Part shown: in pieces, positions 45,916-54,943 of the stretch
Numbering within the stretch: position 1 is the first letter of the stretch
How the letters are laid out: every line of letters starts with the position of its first letter
Source of the DNA: Denitromonas sp.
GTDB taxonomy: Bacteria; Pseudomonadota; Gammaproteobacteria; Burkholderiales; Rhodocyclaceae
Length of the DNA stretch: 64,000 bases
Assembly: GCF_034676725.1 (NCBI RefSeq)
Contig: NZ_JAUCBR010000004.1
Coordinates: 2,123,501-2,187,500, forward strand
Reading direction: 5' to 3'
Notes under the pieces: model-generated
Seen by the model: the letters and a program-made list of their open reading frames with translations, nothing else
The model's database searches: none
Told to the model about the DNA's origin: nothing
Made by a program: the position numbers and the translations under genes

Positions 45916-46434
45916 TTACATACGACCACCACCGCCCCCGCCGCCGGGCCCACCCCGCCCACCCGATCGTTCCTTTTTTCGCTCGTTCTCACCGCCGGAC
46001 TCCAGGCCTGAATAGAGGGTTGGTACGGTGCTTGGAAGCAAGCGGTCAGCGGTTTGCTGCTGGACGTCGTCAAGGGCGACGTAGAGCGCGCTGGCGGCGT
46101 CCTGGATGTCTTCCAGTGCCGCAAGCCGGTTGCTCGCGGTGCTGACCTTCTGGCCGATCTGTTGCAGCGCGGTGTGTTGGGCGTATTGCGGCAGCGGCTT
46201 GAGCTGGTCAGCCATCAGCGCGCCGACCCGTTCCTGATAAGCGTTCCACAGTGGCAATTGGTCCGACGAGAGCTGAAGTGCGTTTTCGGCTTTCAGCAGG
46301 CGCGCCTGCACATCGGTGATCAGCATGGCGCTGTCGCCACCGCGCATGCCGCGTTTTTCGGGCCGCTCGCCATCGGGGCCACCCGGCCCGCCGATCGGGG
46401 CGCAGGCGGTGGTGATCAGTGTGATGGCCAGCAA
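45916..46434 (-). CDS. Spy/CpxP-like (LTxxQ-type) periplasmic lipoprotein candidate
   Basis: The 172-aa product has a hydrophobic start followed by a cysteine (MLAITLITTACAPIGG), a weak lipobox. A helical region follows with LQLSSDQLPLWNAYQERVGA and YVALDDVQQQTADRLL, which resembles LTxxQ-family periplasmic chaperones or metal-response proteins. The tail is glycine-rich. The only start is a TTG at 46434 with no basic n-region and no clear ribosome-binding site. It directly abuts a REP-like repeat, so the true 5' end may have been replaced by the repeat. Confidence 0.6.
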   Translation of the reverse strand: MLAITLITTACAPIGGPGGPDGERPEKRGMRGGDSAMLITDVQARLLKAENALQLSSDQLPLWNAYQERVGALMADQLKPLPQYAQHTALQQIGQKVSTASNRLAALEDIQDAASALYVALDDVQQQTADRLLPSTVPTLYSGLESGGENERKKERSGGRGGPGGGGGGGRM

Positions 46435-46435
46435 G

Positions 46436-46548
46436 CGTAGCCCGGATGGAGCGCAGCGGAATCCGGGGCCGATCGCTGGCGGAGCAATGATGCATCGAGT
46501 TTGAGCAACCGCTGCTCCCGGATTCCGCTGCGCTCCATCCGGGCTACG
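46436..46548. repeat. REP-like inverted repeat pair
   Basis: Two 32-bp arms (46436-46467 and 46517-46548) are exact reverse complements 49 nt apart. Each arm is itself a dyad: CCCGGATTCC and CATCCGGG can form a smaller hairpin around GCTGCGCT. Such GTAGCCCGGATGGAGCGCAG-type units are common extragenic palindromes in proteobacterial genomes. The pair fills the gap between the LTxxQ-type gene and the PatB/MalY gene. Confidence 0.88.
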
Positions 46549-46570
46549 GCTTCTCTCCTATGGTGGTGGC

Positions 46571-47719
46571 TCAGCGCGTCGCCATCGCCGCGCCGATCCG
46601 CCGCAGACCTTCGTCCAGTGTCTGGCGCGGGCAGCCGAAGTTGAGTCGCACGAAGCCCGGCGGGGCGCCGAAATGTCGGCCGTCGGAGAGGCTGACGCCG
46701 TGGTCTTCGAAGAAGGTGGCGGGGTCGGTGAGGCCGGCGTCGCGGCAGTCGATCCAGGCCAGATAGGTGGCTTCGGGGCGGGTGGTGCGCAGGCCGGGGA
46801 TGGCGGCAATGGCGTCGACGACGCGCTCGCGGTTGCCGCGCAGGTAGTCGATGAGCGCGCGGCGCCAGGGTTCGCCGTCGCGGTAGGCGGCTTCCGTGGC
46901 GACCAGGCCGAGCACATTGGGATGCGGGATGAGGCCGCGCATGGCGTGCAGGTAGCGTTTGCGCAGGCGCGCGTCGGGGATGATGGCGAAACTGGCGTAG
47001 AGCGGGGCGATGTTCCAGGTCTTGCTGGGCGCCATGAGCGTGATGCTGCGTCGGGCGATGGTCTCATCCAGCGCGGCGATGGGGGTGTGCGTGCCGTCGA
47101 GGACCAGGCCGCAGTGGATGTCGTCGGAGCAGACGATGAGATCGTGCCGCTCGGCGCGTTCGGCCAGGGCGGTCAGTTCGTCGCGGGTGAACACGCGGCC
47201 GACCGGGTTGTGCGGGTTGCACAGCAAGAGCATGCGGGTGCGCGCGTCGATGGCGGCGTCGACGGCGTCCCAGTCCCAGCCCCAATGATTGTTCTCTTCG
47301 ACCAGCGCGACAGTCTGCAGCGCGCGCCCGGTGTTGGCGGGGGCGTGCAGAAACGGCGGGTAGACCGGCGTGGCGGTGAACACGCCGTCGCCCGGCTCGC
47401 CGGCGATGGCGCAGGCGACGTTGAAGCCGGTGACCACGCCGGGCAGCCACACCAGCCAGTCGGGGTCGATGCGCCAGTCGTGGTCGCGTTCGAGGCTGCG
47501 TACGACGGTGTCGACCAGCGAGGGCCAGGGGCCGGCATAGCCGAAGACCTTTTGGTCGATGCGCGCATGGAGGGCGTCGAGGATGGGCTGCGGCGTGGCG
47601 AAGTCCATGTCGGCCACCCACATGGGGATCACGTCGCGGCCGGCGTAGCGCGCCCATTTTTCGTCGGGGATGGCGCGGCGGTCGATGACGGTGTCGAAGT
47701 CGAAGGTCGGGGCGGTCAT
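46571..47719 (-). CDS. PatB/MalY-type PLP-dependent C-S lyase (aminotransferase class I/II)
   Basis: The 382-aa product belongs to the MalY/PatB group, which cleave cystathionine or cysteine conjugates at the C-S bond to give pyruvate, ammonia and a thiol. The PLP lysine lies in APSKTWNIA. The motifs MWVADMDFATPQPILDAL, CNPHNPVGRVFT and VCSDDIHCGLVLDG are typical. The start at 47719 gives MTAPTFDFDTVIDRR, the family N terminus. A role in methionine metabolism or in detoxifying S-conjugates is possible. No met gene is near. Confidence 0.88.
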   Translation of the reverse strand: MTAPTFDFDTVIDRRAIPDEKWARYAGRDVIPMWVADMDFATPQPILDALHARIDQKVFGYAGPWPSLVDTVVRSLERDHDWRIDPDWLVWLPGVVTGFNVACAIAGEPGDGVFTATPVYPPFLHAPANTGRALQTVALVEENNHWGWDWDAVDAAIDARTRMLLLCNPHNPVGRVFTRDELTALAERAERHDLIVCSDDIHCGLVLDGTHTPIAALDETIARRSITLMAPSKTWNIAPLYASFAIIPDARLRKRYLHAMRGLIPHPNVLGLVATEAAYRDGEPWRRALIDYLRGNRERVVDAIAAIPGLRTTRPEATYLAWIDCRDAGLTDPATFFEDHGVSLSDGRHFGAPPGFVRLNFGCPRQTLDEGLRRIGAAMATR

Positions 47720-48067
47720 GGGCGGAGCATGCGTGGACGGGATGGCCCGAGTGTAGGGAGGTGGGGCCGTCGGTGTCACGCGCAGATAGGCCCGGAAGAC
47801 CAAAAAATCGTCAGGCGCGGTGGGTGTTGGCGGTGGCCGTGGCCGTGGTGCAGGTTGGCAGGGTGGGCGGCCCCTGCATCGGCGGCGCGGGATATCGCCG
47901 GTGGGCGGCAAGCCGCCCACCCGACGGGCATGGTCGCGACGTCTTTGCCAGAGCGCGGGGCAGTGAGGAAAGTGAGCGCGGAGGCCCCGGTCATCCGCCG
48001 GGCCGCCCCAAGGATGGCCGCCGCCCCCTCGGGGGGCAGCGAACGAAGTGAGCGTGGGGGCCTTTCT
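47720..48067. other. 348-nt gap with dyads and degenerate repeats
   Basis: No gene is supported in this gap between two minus-strand genes. It holds a perfect 10-bp hairpin (47900-47909 with 47912-47921, loop AA) and two degenerate direct repeats listed separately. A promoter for the PatB/MalY gene should lie near its right-hand edge, but I cannot point to one with confidence. Confidence 0.6.
47957..48063. repeat. Two degenerate copies of a GGGGCAG-GTGAGCG-GGGGCC element
   Basis: Copy one (about 47957-47989) and copy two (about 48031-48063) share the pattern GGGGCAGYGA, AAGTGAGCG and a closing G-rich then CC-rich block. They are about 74 nt apart. The second copy contains the dyad CCCCCTCGGGGGG. 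Similar elements occur downstream of genes in betaproteobacterial genomes and may act as terminators for the gene at 48068-48331 or as REP-like repeats. Confidence 0.5.
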
Positions 48068-48331
48068 CTACAGCCCGCCGCCGTGGTGTTCGACAAAATG
48101 CTTGAGCACCATCTTGAGCATGGTCACCCGATGTTTGTCGCCTTTGGCGCGCGCGGCTTCGATGTCGTCGCAGATCATGCGCTTGATGCGCTTTTCGCCG
48201 CTGGCGGTGTGGGTGAGGTAGTTGCCCAGTTCGACCGCGACCATCTCGGGCAGGTGTTCATGCTCGGCGATGGCGAGAATCTCTTCTTCGGTGAGTTCGG
48301 ACAGTTCGATGCAGTCCTGAATCGTAAGCAT
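48068..48331 (-). CDS. Small conserved hypothetical protein, acidic helical
   Basis: The 87-aa product starts MLTIQDCIELSELTEEEILA and is predicted to be soluble and alpha-helical. It contains AIAEHEHLPEMVAVELGNYL and a basic C-terminal half. GGAGGGAG-like bases lie just before the ATG at 48331. I recognise no family function. It is divergent from the metallo-beta-lactamase-fold gene, 192 nt away, and may share a bidirectional promoter region. Confidence 0.65.
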   Translation of the reverse strand: MLTIQDCIELSELTEEEILAIAEHEHLPEMVAVELGNYLTHTASGEKRIKRMICDDIEAARAKGDKHRVTMLKMVLKHFVEHHGGGL

Positions 48332-48523
48332 GATGGCTCCCTCCTTGTATTGGACGCGGCAGGAGCGGTATCGCCGGATTCGGGTTGCGCCGGCGGTGCC
48401 GCGCGGCGTCATGACATTCTGGTTACAGTAAAGCACTGATCGATACGGCAAAGTTTGATCCGTGGCAATCCCTTGGCGCAAGCCCGCTAAAATGCAGCCG
48501 ATGCTGAATCAATGGAGACGAGA

Positions 48524-49468
48524 ATGTCGGTGCTGATCCCCTGGTCGGAAGAAATCTATGCGGTCGATTCGTGTTACATGCGGCCGCAGTTGGCGGCAAT
48601 CCACCTGATCCGCTCGGGTGACCAGGTGGCGATTGTCGATACCGGCAACAACGCGTCGGTGCCGCAGGTGATGGCGGCGCTGGCCGAACTGGGCCTGGGC
48701 GCCGAGGCGGTGAGCCATGTCTTGCTGACGCACATCCACCTCGACCACGCGGGCGGCGCGGGGGCCTTCATGGCCGCCTGCCCGAACGCCACGCTGGTGG
48801 TGCATCCGCGCGGGGCGCGGCACATGGCCGACCCGGCCAAGCTGTGGGCGGGTACGGTGGCGGTGTATGGCGAGGCCGATGCGATTGCCCGCTATGGCGA
48901 GATCGTGCCGGTCCCGGCCGGGCGCATCGTCGAGGCGACCGACGCCCTGGTGATCGACCTCAATGGCCGGCCACTGCAGGTGGCCGATACGCCGGGTCAT
49001 GCACGCCACCATGTGTGCTATTTCGACGAGCGCAGCCGGGGCTGGTTTACCGGTGATGTGTTCGGCCTGTCGTACCGCGAGCTGGACCGCGACGGCATGG
49101 CTTTCGTCTTCCCGTCGACAACGCCGGTGCAGTTCGACCCGCCGGCGCTGCATGCGTCCATCGACCGACTGATGGCGGCCGATCCGGCGGCCATGTACCT
49201 CACCCACTTCAGCCGTGTCACCGACCTGCCGCGGCTGGCGGCCGACCTGCACCGGCTCATCGATGCCCATGTGGCCATCGCCCGCGCCGGCGCCGACGCG
49301 GTCGATCATCGCCACCAGATCATCCGCAGCGGGCTGTCGGCGCTGCTGCGCGAGGAGGCCCGCCGTCAGCAATGGACCTTGGATGAGACGGCGCTGTTCG
49401 ATCTGTTTGCGGTGGATCTGGAACTCAACGCGCAGGGGCTGGAGGTGTGGCTCGACAGCCAGCGCTGA
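48524..49468 (+). CDS. Metallo-beta-lactamase-fold hydrolase
   Basis: The 314-aa product has the zinc-binding signature LLTHIHLDHAGG (H70, H72, D74, H75). A distal histidine follows in DTPGHARHHVCYFDE (H159), and D178 in WFTGDVFG bridges the two metals. It is probably a cytoplasmic esterase, glyoxalase II-like enzyme or quorum-quenching-like hydrolase. Sequence alone does not decide. The ATG at 48524 is preceded by GGAGACGAG. An in-frame ATG at 48512 overlaps that site and was rejected. Confidence 0.85.
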   Translation: MSVLIPWSEEIYAVDSCYMRPQLAAIHLIRSGDQVAIVDTGNNASVPQVMAALAELGLGAEAVSHVLLTHIHLDHAGGAGAFMAACPNATLVVHPRGARHMADPAKLWAGTVAVYGEADAIARYGEIVPVPAGRIVEATDALVIDLNGRPLQVADTPGHARHHVCYFDERSRGWFTGDVFGLSYRELDRDGMAFVFPSTTPVQFDPPALHASIDRLMAADPAAMYLTHFSRVTDLPRLAADLHRLIDAHVAIARAGADAVDHRHQIIRSGLSALLREEARRQQWTLDETALFDLFAVDLELNAQGLEVWLDSQR

Positions 49469-49475
49469 GGACGCT

Positions 49476-50141
49476 TCAGGGCGACTCGCGCAGGGCGTCG
49501 TATTTGGCCTGGGCGCCGCGATCGCCCTGCAGGGCCGCCTGCAGGTACCAGTGGCGAGCCAGGCGGGTGTCCTGCGCCACGCCATAGCCTTCTTCATACA
49601 TGTGGCCGATCAGGTACTGGGCGCCAATATCGCCGCCATTGGCCGCGGCGCGGTACCAGTGGGCGGCCTGGGCATAGTCCTGGGGCACACCCTGGCCGAG
49701 GAAGTACAGCGTGGCCAGCGCGATCTGCGCTTCCATGTGGCCTTGCTCGGCCGCCCGGCGATACCACTCGGCGGCGGTCGAGAAGGAGCGGGTGACATGG
49801 TCGCCATGGTCGTACAGCAGCGCGAAGTTGAACTGCGCCTGCGGCAGCCCGGCATGGGCGGCGCGGCGCAGCCATTGCCACATCGCGTTGGCGTTGTCGC
49901 TGTGGGTCTCGCCGCGGTAGAGCATCATGGCAAAGTTGAACTGGGCCAGACGGTTGCCGCGCCGCCCGGCGACTTCGAAATAGCGCGCCGCCGTGGCATG
50001 ATCGCCGCCTTCGTAGGCCTCGGTGCCGGCTTGCGCCAGGCGCATGGTTTCCAGGGTCTGGGCTTGCGCCTCGGTGGTGGCGGCGCCGCTGGAGAACGAC
50101 AAGGTCAGCGCAAGCGCCAGGGCAAGTGGACGAAAAGGCAT
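49476..50141 (-). CDS. Secreted Sel1-repeat protein
   Basis: The 221-aa product has a signal peptide (MPFRPLALALALTLSFSSGA, cleavage near residue 27) and about four Sel1-like (TPR-type) repeats. Clear units include AAEWYRRAAEQGHMEAQIAL and AAHWYRAAANGGDIGAQYLI. Such repeats mediate protein contacts in the periplasm, often in envelope or signalling pathways. Partner and function are unknown. It converges with the metallo-hydrolase gene (7-nt gap) and is divergent from the tcdA-like gene. Confidence 0.8.
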   Translation of the reverse strand: MPFRPLALALALTLSFSSGAATTEAQAQTLETMRLAQAGTEAYEGGDHATAARYFEVAGRRGNRLAQFNFAMMLYRGETHSDNANAMWQWLRRAAHAGLPQAQFNFALLYDHGDHVTRSFSTAAEWYRRAAEQGHMEAQIALATLYFLGQGVPQDYAQAAHWYRAAANGGDIGAQYLIGHMYEEGYGVAQDTRLARHWYLQAALQGDRGAQAKYDALRESP

Positions 50142-50199
50142 GAGAGGGGCTCCCGCGGATTTCTCGTTGGAGCGCGGTGAGTCGAGGGAGTTCAGTGGG

Positions 50200-50988
50200 A
50201 TGAGCATTTCGCAGGTGGATCGGGCGCGGCGCTTTGGCGGGGTGGCGCGGGTGTATGGCGACGCGGCGCTGGCGCGGCTGCAGCAGGCGCGGGTGGCGGT
50301 GGCCGGCATTGGCGGCGTGGGTTCATGGGTGGTCGAGGCGCTGGCGCGCAGCGGCGTGGGCCACCTGCGGCTGATCGACCTCGACCATGTGGCCGAGTCG
50401 AACATGAACCGCCAGATCCATGCGCTGGAGGACACGCTCGGCCAGGCCAAGGTCACGGCGATGGCCGCGCGCATCCGCCAGATCGACCCGGGCATCGTGG
50501 TCGAGTGCGTGGATGACTTCGTCACCGCGGAGAACGTGGCCACCACGCTGGCCGGGCCGCTCGACATCGTGATCGACGCCATCGACGACCTCGCCGCCAA
50601 GACCGCCATCGTCCTGCACTGCCGGCGCCACGGCATCCGCCTGGTGACGCTGGGGGCGGCGGGCGGACAGATCGACCCGACGCGGATTGTCATCGGCGAC
50701 CTCTCGCGCACCGAGCAAGACCCGCTGCTGGCCCGGCTGCGCAAGCGCTTGCGGCAAAACCACGGGTTCTCGCGCAACCCGGCGCGGCGCTTTGGCATCG
50801 ACGCGGTGTACTCCACCGAGCCGCTGCGCTACCCCGCCGGCAGTTGCGATGCCGATGCCGGCCCGGCCGGGCTCAGTTGCGCCGGCTTCGGCTCCAGCGT
50901 GGTGGTCACGGCCAGCTTCGGGCTGGCCGCCGCCGGCCGGGCAATCGACCGGCTGCTCGCTGCGGCGGAGAGCTCAGCGGATAAATAA
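50200..50988 (+). CDS. tcdA: tRNA threonylcarbamoyladenosine dehydratase-like E1 enzyme
   Basis: TcdA (CsdL) uses ATP to cyclise t6A37 of tRNA to ct6A. The 262-aa product has the ThiF/MoeB nucleotide-binding fold with GIGGVGSW at 36-43 and the E1 motif DLDHVAESNMNRQIHA (N70, R71, Q72). It also has late cysteines in AGSCDAD and LSCAGFGS. The ATG at 50200 gives the usual start (RRFGGVARVYG follows). Its last 15 nt overlap the convergent M23 peptidase gene. Confidence 0.87.
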   Translation: MSISQVDRARRFGGVARVYGDAALARLQQARVAVAGIGGVGSWVVEALARSGVGHLRLIDLDHVAESNMNRQIHALEDTLGQAKVTAMAARIRQIDPGIVVECVDDFVTAENVATTLAGPLDIVIDAIDDLAAKTAIVLHCRRHGIRLVTLGAAGGQIDPTRIVIGDLSRTEQDPLLARLRKRLRQNHGFSRNPARRFGIDAVYSTEPLRYPAGSCDADAGPAGLSCAGFGSSVVVTASFGLAAAGRAIDRLLAAAESSADK

Positions 50989-51804
50989 GGCCGGGTCGAC
51001 CGGCGTGCCGTTGAGGAACACGCTCCAGTGCAGGTGGGGGCCGGTGGCCCGCCCGCTCGACCCGACGGTGCCGACCACCTTGTCCTGCGCCACCGGCGTG
51101 CCCGCCGCGAGGGCCACGCTGTCGAGATGGCAGAACATCGAGATCAGCCCCTGGCCGTGGTCGATGAACACGGTCTTGCCGTTGAAGAAGAAGTCGCCCA
51201 CATGGGTGACCACCCCGGCGGCCGGTGCCATGGCCGGGGTGCCGGTGCTGGCGGCGATGTCGAGCCCGCGGTGCGGCGCGCGCGGCTGGCCATTGAAGGT
51301 GCGGCGCAGGCCGAAGGCGCTGGAGTGCCGACCGTCCACCGGGGGGATGAAGTCGATCTGCACCGACTCGGTGTCGCGGAACAGCGTCTTGACCTCGTTC
51401 TGCGTCGCCGCCTCGGCCTCGATGCGCCGCAGGTCGGCCGGGTCGGGCTCGACCATGCGCGGGTTCTTGATCCGCAGGTGCTGCACTGGATAGGCCTTGT
51501 CGGTCAGCGTCAGCTGGCGCGCCTCGGTGCGCCCGTGGCGGGTGATCGATACTGCGTGCTGGCCGGGCGTGAGATCCAGCGGCAGGCCGATCCAGGCGGC
51601 CCACTGGGTGCCCTCGCGGCGCACCAGCACGGGCTTGTCGCCGAAGCGGACGTCCGGGCGAGGCTCGCTGGCCGGTGCCACCGGCAGGTGGGCGATGCCG
51701 CCGGGGACCAGCGATGGCGTGGGGGCGCCGACGGCGCTGAGCGAGAGGGTGGCAAGCGTTGCGGTGAGCAGGAGGCGACGCCGGTGGGGCAGGGATGTCA
51801 TCAT
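50974..51804 (-). CDS. M23-family peptidoglycan endopeptidase
   Basis: The 276-aa product has a signal peptide (about 1-27) and an N-terminal beta-rich domain. The C-terminal LytM/M23 zinc domain follows: H178 and D182 in APHRGLDIAAS, and H257/H259 in ATGPHLHW. All ligands are present, so it is probably an active cell-wall hydrolase. Its 3' end overlaps the convergent tcdA-like gene by 15 nt. The start is divergent from the cbiX-like gene, 83 nt apart. Confidence 0.9.
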   Translation of the reverse strand: MMTSLPHRRRLLLTATLATLSLSAVGAPTPSLVPGGIAHLPVAPASEPRPDVRFGDKPVLVRREGTQWAAWIGLPLDLTPGQHAVSITRHGRTEARQLTLTDKAYPVQHLRIKNPRMVEPDPADLRRIEAEAATQNEVKTLFRDTESVQIDFIPPVDGRHSSAFGLRRTFNGQPRAPHRGLDIAASTGTPAMAPAAGVVTHVGDFFFNGKTVFIDHGQGLISMFCHLDSVALAAGTPVAQDKVVGTVGSSGRATGPHLHWSVFLNGTPVDPALFIR

Positions 51805-51887
51805 GGGCGCATGATAACGATTTGCGCCGGGGGCGGCAGCGCGGCGATGCCGCGCCCACCGCCGGGCGCGTCAACAAGGAGTCACTG

Positions 51888-52256
51888 ATGGCAGGCAAGG
51901 GCATCGTATTGTTTGGACACGGCGCGCGTGATCCGGAGTGGGCCGGCCCGATGAACCGCGTGGCGGCGCGCATTGCGGCGCGCGCACCGGATACCCCGGT
52001 GCGTGTGGCCTTCATGGAGTTCATGCGTCCGACGCTGGATGAGGCGGTCGATGCGCTGGTGGCCGAGGGCGCGGACCAGGTCACGGTGGTACCGGTTTTT
52101 CTGGCCCAGGGTGGTCATCTCAAGCGCGACGTGCCGGTGCTGGTCGAGGCCGCCGCCGCACGCCATCCGGGCGTATCGGTGGTGCAGGTGCTCGCCGCGG
52201 GTGAGGCCGATGGCGTTGTCGAGGCGCTTGCGGAATATGCCCTGGGGGTTGCATGA
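51888..52256 (+). CDS. CbiX-like sirohydrochlorin chelatase, single domain
   Basis: The 122-aa product is the length of one CbiX/SirB repeat. The metal-site histidines are present at H11 (LFGHGARD) and H77 (QGGHLKRD). These enzymes insert Co or Fe into sirohydrochlorin for cobalamin or siroheme, and short forms work as homodimers. AAGGAG precedes the ATG at 51888. No other tetrapyrrole gene is in the window. Confidence 0.87.
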   Translation: MAGKGIVLFGHGARDPEWAGPMNRVAARIAARAPDTPVRVAFMEFMRPTLDEAVDALVAEGADQVTVVPVFLAQGGHLKRDVPVLVEAAAARHPGVSVVQVLAAGEADGVVEALAEYALGVA

Positions 52257-52306
52257 TGGCGCACTGACGCCGCCGCGTCGCCCTTTGAGCCCTGCGCTGC
52301 ATAAAG

Positions 52307-54943
52307 ATGCTGCCTGACGATATCGCTGTGTCATCTCCTGACGTCCTGCCATCGCGGTGGGGCCGGTGGGCGCCGGCCCTGGTCGCCGCGCTCCTGCTGA
52401 GTGCGACGCTGGGCGGCTGGTGGGCGATGCGCGCCCGTGTGCTGTCGGCGGCGGAGCAGGGTTTTGCCCGCGACGCCGATGCGCTGGTGGCCGAGGCCGA
52501 GGCGCGCCTGGCCCGCTTTGCCGACATTCAGCGTGGGGCGGCCGGGCTGGTGCGGCTGGCCGGCAAGGTGCCGACCAGCGATTGGGAGGCCTATGTCGAG
52601 TCGCTGGGTCTGGCGCGTGCCTTTCCCGGTTTCGCCAGCCTGTCGGTGGCCTGGCGCATTCCCGACGCGAGCCGCCACCAGCTCGACCCCTGGGTCAGCG
52701 GGGCGGTGGGCGAGTACTTCGACATCCGGCCGGCGGGCGTGCGCAGCCTGTACCTGCCCGTGGTGCGCGTGGCGCCGGCGCCGGCCGACCTGTCGCGGGT
52801 ACTCGGCTTCGACCTGCTGTCCGACCCGGTCCGCCGCGTCGCCACCGAGCACGCCTGGCGCACTGGCGAGATGGCGCTGTCCGCGCATACCGCCGTGCGC
52901 GGCGATGCCGCGGGCGGCCCGGCGTTCTCGTTGATCATGGCGGTGTATGCCACGCCGGCGGTGCCGGCGAACGAGGCCATGCGCGATGCCGCAGCGCTGG
53001 GCGTCATCAGCGCCGACTTCCGCGCCGACGCTTTCCTGGAAGCCCTGCTGGCCGGTCGGGGCCGGCTGCTGGCGGTGCAATTGTACGATTCGCGCGATAC
53101 CGATCCGGCCGAGCGGCTGGCGGTGCGCGGCGTGGACGAGCCTAGGGCGCTGTTCGCCACCGACCGGCAGCTGCATGTCGGCGGCCACGCCTGGTATTGG
53201 CGGCTGGCTTCGACGCCGGCCTACGAAGCGACGATTCCGTGGTGGCAGGCCCATGCGGTGGGCGCGGCCGGTGCCGTGCTGAGCGCGGTGCTGGTGGCGC
53301 TGGTGGCCTTGCTCGGCCGGGCGCGCCGCGGAGCCCGCGAGCGCGTGGCGCACATGACCGAGGCCTTGCGCGAGAAGGACCAGCGCCTGCGCCTGGCCCT
53401 GGAAGGTGCCCAGGAGGGCTGGTGGGACTGGGATCCGGCGCGCGGCGGGATGCTCGCGTCGGATCGCGCCCTGCAGATTCTGCATGTCGCCGAGCGCCTG
53501 CCGGCCAGCCAGCTGCTGGCCTTGTGGCGCAGCCGCTTGCATCCGCAAGACCGGGCGCTGGTCGACGCCGCGATCACCCGCCATGTCGACTTCAACGCGC
53601 CGCTCGACATGCGCTGTCGCATCGTGCTGCCCGACGGCGTGATGCGCTGGGTGCGGGTGCGCGGCAAGGCCCGCCGTGACGCCAGCGGCGCGGTGCTCGG
53701 CGTGGCGGGCTTCATTGCCGACATCACCGACGAACAGCTTGCGGCGCAGGCCCAGGCGCGGCTGGCGGCGCGCCATGCCGGTGCCCTGGCTGCCTTGCCC
53801 GACCTGCTCTTCGAGTTCGACGAAGACGGCCGCTACGTCGGCTACCACGCTGGCAACGAGGGCGATCTGGCCGCGCCGCCCGAGGCCTTTCTCGGCAAGC
53901 GCAGCGCCGAGGTGCTGCCGGCGGCGGTGGCTCGTGCGCTGGACCAGGCATGCAAGAAGGTGGCCGCGCATGGCGGGGTCGAGCGGATCGAGTACGAGCT
54001 CAACACGCCCAACGGGGCGGCCCAGAGTTTCGAAGGCCGGGTGGTGCGGGTCGATACCGGTGGTTTCCTGTGCATCGTACGCAACCTCACCGACCTCAAG
54101 CGCGCCGAGCACGAGCTGACCCGCCACCGCGACAACCTGGCCGATCTGGTGGCCGAACAGACCATGGACCTGCTGCTGGCCAAGGACGCCGCCGATCGTG
54201 CCAACCGCGGCAAGAGCGAGTTTCTCGGCACCTTGTCGCATGAACTGCGCACGCCCCTGCATGCCATCCTGAGCTTCGCCGAGATGGGCCTGAGCGCGGA
54301 GGCGACCGAGGCCCGGCGCACACACTGCCTGCAGCGCATCGAGCACAGCGGCAAGCGGCTGCTGGGCATGGTGTCCGACCTGCTCGCCGTGGCGCGCAGC
54401 GAGTCGCTGCATGGCAAGCTGGCGCTGGCGCCGGTTGACTGGGCCACGGTCTGCCGCGATGTCGTGGGCGAGTGCGAGGCGCTGGCGCGCGCCAAGGACA
54501 TGCGCTTGCACCTGTCGGTGGCGGAGCGGCTGTGTCCGGTGCGGGCCGACGGGTTGCGCCTGGAGCAGGTGGTGATGAACCTGGTGACCAATGCGATCAA
54601 GTTCTCGCCCGTGGGCAGCGAGGTGCACCTGCGCCTGGCGGCGCATCCGGGTGTGCGGCTGCCGTCCGACCCGGAGCACGACGAAGTCATGGAGCTCGAT
54701 GTGATCGACCACGGTATCGGCTTGCCCGAGGAGGGGGCCGAGCGTCTGTTCGAGGCCTTTGTCCGTGGGCATGCCGACGTCCCCGACGCGCCGCCGGGCA
54801 GCGGATTGGGGCTGTCGATCTGCCGCCAGTTCGTGGAGGCCTTCGGCGGGCGCATCGAGGCGTTCAGCGGTGACGACGGCGGGGCGGTGTTCCGGGTGCA
54901 GCTGCCGTGTGCCACGGTGGCCGCGGCGGTGGCCAAGCCATGA
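52307..54943 (+). CDS. CHASE/PAS sensor histidine kinase
   Basis: The 878-aa product has a first membrane helix (about 23-42), a periplasmic CHASE-type domain (about 45-300) and a second helix (about 310-335). PAS domains lie at about 350-475 and 480-600, followed by a HisKA domain with the phospho-histidine in FLGTLSHELRTPLHAIL. The ATPase domain has NLVTNAIKFSPVG, DHGIGLPEEGAERLFE and GSGLGLSICRQFVEAFGG. CHASE domains sense small external ligands. The stop overlaps the next gene, a receiver protein, by 4 nt, so they are partners. Confidence 0.87.
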   Translation: MLPDDIAVSSPDVLPSRWGRWAPALVAALLLSATLGGWWAMRARVLSAAEQGFARDADALVAEAEARLARFADIQRGAAGLVRLAGKVPTSDWEAYVESLGLARAFPGFASLSVAWRIPDASRHQLDPWVSGAVGEYFDIRPAGVRSLYLPVVRVAPAPADLSRVLGFDLLSDPVRRVATEHAWRTGEMALSAHTAVRGDAAGGPAFSLIMAVYATPAVPANEAMRDAAALGVISADFRADAFLEALLAGRGRLLAVQLYDSRDTDPAERLAVRGVDEPRALFATDRQLHVGGHAWYWRLASTPAYEATIPWWQAHAVGAAGAVLSAVLVALVALLGRARRGARERVAHMTEALREKDQRLRLALEGAQEGWWDWDPARGGMLASDRALQILHVAERLPASQLLALWRSRLHPQDRALVDAAITRHVDFNAPLDMRCRIVLPDGVMRWVRVRGKARRDASGAVLGVAGFIADITDEQLAAQAQARLAARHAGALAALPDLLFEFDEDGRYVGYHAGNEGDLAAPPEAFLGKRSAEVLPAAVARALDQACKKVAAHGGVERIEYELNTPNGAAQSFEGRVVRVDTGGFLCIVRNLTDLKRAEHELTRHRDNLADLVAEQTMDLLLAKDAADRANRGKSEFLGTLSHELRTPLHAILSFAEMGLSAEATEARRTHCLQRIEHSGKRLLGMVSDLLAVARSESLHGKLALAPVDWATVCRDVVGECEALARAKDMRLHLSVAERLCPVRADGLRLEQVVMNLVTNAIKFSPVGSEVHLRLAAHPGVRLPSDPEHDEVMELDVIDHGIGLPEEGAERLFEAFVRGHADVPDAPPGSGLGLSICRQFVEAFGGRIEAFSGDDGGAVFRVQLPCATVAAAVAKP

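Noticed and set aside
48512..48514. Upstream ATG for the metallo-hydrolase gene
   Set aside because: It lies inside the ribosome-binding site GGAGACGAG that serves the ATG at 48524.
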